14,231 bases of DNA from Deltaproteobacteria bacterium (lineage in GTDB: Bacteria > Desulfobacterota > Binatia > Binatales > Binataceae). Location: contig JAJZAG010000057.1 of assembly GCA_021799555.1 (NCBI GenBank), forward strand, positions 1 through 14,231, in the 5' to 3' direction. The notes beneath the pieces are model-generated. The model saw only the letters and a program-made list of their open reading frames with translations, had not been told where the DNA came from and ran no database searches. The translations under genes were made by a program, and so were the position numbers. Position 1 is the stretch's first letter. Every line of letters starts with the position of its first letter. Of this stretch, positions 12,811-14,231 are shown piece by piece.

Positions 12811-13125
12811 ATGTTTGCAATCTTAAAGACTGGCGGAAAACAGTACCGCGTCGGCGTCGGCGACCAGATTACGGTCGAACGGCTCGAAGGCGACGTGGGC
12901 GCGCAAATATCTCTGACTGAAGTGCTCGCGCTGGGCGGCGATGCACCGCGAGTTGGCACACCAACCATCGCGGGAGCGGCGGTGCGCGCGAAGATCGTTC
13001 AGCAGCCGCGCGGAACCAAGGTGATCGTGTTTAAGAAGAAGCGGCGCAAGAATTACCGCCGCAAACGCGGTCATCGCCAGGAATTGACCGTGCTCAAGAT
13101 CGAGGAGATTTCGGCCGGCGCATAG
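12811..13125 (+). CDS. rplU: 50S ribosomal protein L21
   Basis: Component of the large ribosomal subunit binding 23S rRNA, 104 residues, the usual length. The start MFAILKTGGKQYRVGVGD is the family signature and fixes the ATG at 12811. The basic, RNA-binding C-terminal block VIVFKKKRRKNYRRKRGHRQ (71-90) follows. No good Shine-Dalgarno sequence precedes the ATG, and the predicted promoter leaves a leader of about 15 bases, so initiation may be near-leaderless. rpmA follows after 64 bases, the classical order. Confidence 0.98.
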   Translation: MFAILKTGGKQYRVGVGDQITVERLEGDVGAQISLTEVLALGGDAPRVGTPTIAGAAVRAKIVQQPRGTKVIVFKKKRRKNYRRKRGHRQELTVLKIEEISAGA

Positions 13126-13151
13126 TGCCGGATCGATTTTTCATTAAACCC

Positions 13152-13175
13152 GCGGCGTCATCGCGCCGCTTTTTT
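13152..13175 (+). terminator. Intrinsic terminator/attenuator between rplU and rpmA
   Basis: GCGGCG (13152-13157) pairs with CGCCGC (13164-13169) around a 6-base loop (tcatcg), followed immediately by six T (13170-13175). It sits directly before the AGAGGAG binding site of rpmA, so it would reduce readthrough from rplU into rpmA, lowering L27 message unless termination is partial or regulated. Confidence 0.65.
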
Positions 13176-13189
13176 CAGAGGAGATAGCC

Positions 13190-13474
13190 GTGGCGCACAA
13201 AAAAGGACAAGGTTCCACGCGCAACGGACGCGATAGCCCGGGTCAGCGCCGCGGAATCAAGGTTTACGCGGGACAGACGGTTAAGGCCGGCAATATCCTG
13301 GTCCGCCAATGCGGCACGCGAATCCATCCGGGACGCAACGTAGGGATGGGCCGCGACTACACCATCTACGCCAAAATTGACGGGGTCACGAAGTACGAGC
13401 CTAAGGGCGAAAAGCGCCAAGTCAGCGTAGAGCCGCATCGCACCGAGAGCGCGTCCGCACAATCGCCGGCGTAG
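13190..13474 (+). CDS. rpmA: 50S ribosomal protein L27
   Basis: Large-subunit protein whose N-terminus reaches the peptidyl-transferase centre. The 94 residues begin AHKKGQGSTRNGRDSPGQRR, directly showing the mature-type N-terminus with no Firmicute-type cleaved extension. Then follow GQTVKAGNILVRQ (28-40) and GTRIHPGRNVGMGRDYTIYA (42-61). It starts with GTG at 13190, and AGAGGAG six bases upstream makes this start firm. A cysteine (C41) stands where arginine is common (VRQRGT); this position varies in the family. The Ser/Ala-rich C-terminal tail (about 80-94) is slightly long. No obgE follows, unlike the usual rplU-rpmA-obgE order. Confidence 0.98.
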   Translation: MAHKKGQGSTRNGRDSPGQRRGIKVYAGQTVKAGNILVRQCGTRIHPGRNVGMGRDYTIYAKIDGVTKYEPKGEKRQVSVEPHRTESASAQSPA

Positions 13475-13500
13475 CCGCTATCAGAATTGATTTTTTCGAG

Positions 13501-13529
13501 AAGCCTCGCGCGGATCGCGCGGGGCTTTT
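13501..13529 (+). terminator. Strong intrinsic terminator after rpmA
   Basis: A 12-bp stem, AAGCCTCGCGCG (13501-13512) with CGCGCGGGGCTT (13516-13527) including one T-G pair, closes on a 3-base loop and runs into TTTT (13526-13529), then CATTTTG. It lies 27 bases after the rpmA stop and should end the rplU-rpmA transcript, so the next gene needs its own promoter. Confidence 0.8.
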
Positions 13530-13598
13530 CATTTTGCGCCCAATCAGGTTGACTGTGTAGGCTCGCGGCGAGCGGCTTTACGCGCAGGGGGAATCGTG

Positions 13599-14231
13599 AT
13601 GCGACTAGGACTTATATCGGGATATTCGGGCGCCCAGATGGGGATGCCGATGGAATTAATTCACGAGGCCGAAAAGGTCGGCTTCGATTCGGTCTGGACC
13701 GCGGAGGCTTACGGCTCCGACGCCATCGTTCCGCTGGCGTGGATCGCCGCATTGACCAAAAAAATCCGCCTCGGCACGGGAATCATGCAGATGCCTGCGC
13801 GCACTCCCGCCGCAACCGCCATGACCGCGATGACGCTCGACGCGCTCTCCGGCGGCCGCTTTATCTTGGGTATCGGACCGTCGGGCCCGCAGGTGGTCGA
13901 AGGATGGCATGGCGTGCCGTACGGCAAGCCGCTCCAGCGCACGCGGGAATATATCGATATCGTGCGTAAAATTCTGGCGCGGGATGTCCCCGTCGAGCAT
14001 CATGGAAAGGAATATCAGATTCCCTACACGGGTCCCGGTGCTTCCGGACTCGGCAAGCCGCTCAAGAGTATTTTGCACGGCCGCAAGGACATGCAGATTT
14101 ACACGGCGTCGATCAGCCCCAAGGGGATCGAGCTCGCCGCCGAAATTGCCGACGGCGTGATTCCGGTCTGGATGAGTCCTGAGCGATGGGATCTGTACGA
14201 CGCGCCGATCAAGGCGGGATTCGCAAAGTCG
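13599..14231 (+). CDS. LLM-class F420-dependent oxidoreductase (3'-truncated by window end)
   Basis: Luciferase-like monooxygenase fold enzyme; 211 residues are present and the frame is open at the right edge. The N-terminus MRLGLISGYSGAQMGMPMEL and the following EKVGFDSVWTAEAYGSD, IRLGTGIMQMPARTPAATAM and LDALSGGRFILGIGPSGPQV are the standard LLM blocks, followed by GWHGVPYGKPLQRTREYIDI and the IYTASISPKGIELAAEIADG cofactor-side block. These features match the F420-using subgroup (TIGR03559/Rv3520c-like as I recall), more than FMN monooxygenases. ATG 13599 follows GTG 13596; AGGGGG upstream suits either. A TTGACT at 13549-13554 might be a -35, but no -10 fits. The substrate is unknown. cofC in the same window supports F420 as the cofactor. 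Confidence 0.9.
   Translation, partial: MRLGLISGYSGAQMGMPMELIHEAEKVGFDSVWTAEAYGSDAIVPLAWIAALTKKIRLGTGIMQMPARTPAATAMTAMTLDALSGGRFILGIGPSGPQVVEGWHGVPYGKPLQRTREYIDIVRKILARDVPVEHHGKEYQIPYTGPGASGLGKPLKSILHGRKDMQIYTASISPKGIELAAEIADGVIPVWMSPERWDLYDAPIKAGFAKS

Noticed and set aside
1..14231. CRISPR array, insertion sequence, prophage or a complete defence system
   Set aside because: No spaced direct repeats, transposase, integrase or terminal inverted repeats were seen; the only defence hint is the partial gene at the left edge.

Overview
The window looks like a chromosomal segment of a high-GC, outer-membrane-bearing (Gram-negative type) bacterium that also makes or uses the deazaflavin cofactor F420. 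The outer membrane is inferred from a near-complete Mla phospholipid-transport operon and two predicted lipoproteins. F420 is inferred from a CofC-type guanylyltransferase and an LLM-class (F420-type) oxidoreductase. That combination, with SufT and a DEDD/GIY-YIG nuclease fusion, fits deep-branching, formerly 'deltaproteobacterial' lineages such as Candidatus Binatota or Tectomicrobia. This placement is an inference from gene content only.

Layout. Bases 1-201 hold the 3' end of a gene cut by the window edge, with a faint resemblance to BglII-type endonucleases. Bases 343-1308 (minus) encode a short-chain dehydrogenase and 1497-1973 (plus) a GNAT acetyltransferase, transcribed divergently. From 8047 down to 2025 runs a minus-strand series: cofC, mlaE, mlaF, mlaD, mlaC, mlaA, a lipoprotein cyclophilin and a PHP-domain phosphoesterase. 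cofC to mlaC are spaced 18-37 bp apart and look like one operon. Gaps of 103 bp before mlaA and 219 bp before the cyclophilin, the latter holding a strong GC hairpin, may divide it.

From 8322 rightward on the plus strand lie a TPR/SH3 lipoprotein, with a Fur-box-like site upstream, and a dienelactone hydrolase whose ribosome binding site lies in a strong hairpin. The hydrolase overlaps, tail to tail, a 632-residue minus-strand nuclease combining a predicted winged helix, a DEDD exonuclease, a GIY-YIG/UvrC N-terminal domain, a four-cysteine Fe-S motif and a UVR motif. Divergent from it is sufT (Fe-S maturation). Then come rplU and rpmA, each followed by an intrinsic terminator, and a partial F420-type LLM oxidoreductase that runs off the right edge.

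How the genes work together. MlaE/MlaF form the inner-membrane ABC core, MlaD the MCE ring, MlaC the periplasmic shuttle and MlaA the outer-membrane component of the lipid-trafficking route; the cyclophilin probably acts in the same envelope space. CofC would supply the cofactor used by LLM enzymes such as the one at the right end. SufT could serve Fe-S proteins including the neighbouring nuclease. I found no rRNA, tRNA, CRISPR array, insertion sequence or prophage. The region is mostly ordinary core genome; the best leads are the nuclease fusion beside sufT, cofC heading the mla operon, and the hairpin over the hydrolase start.
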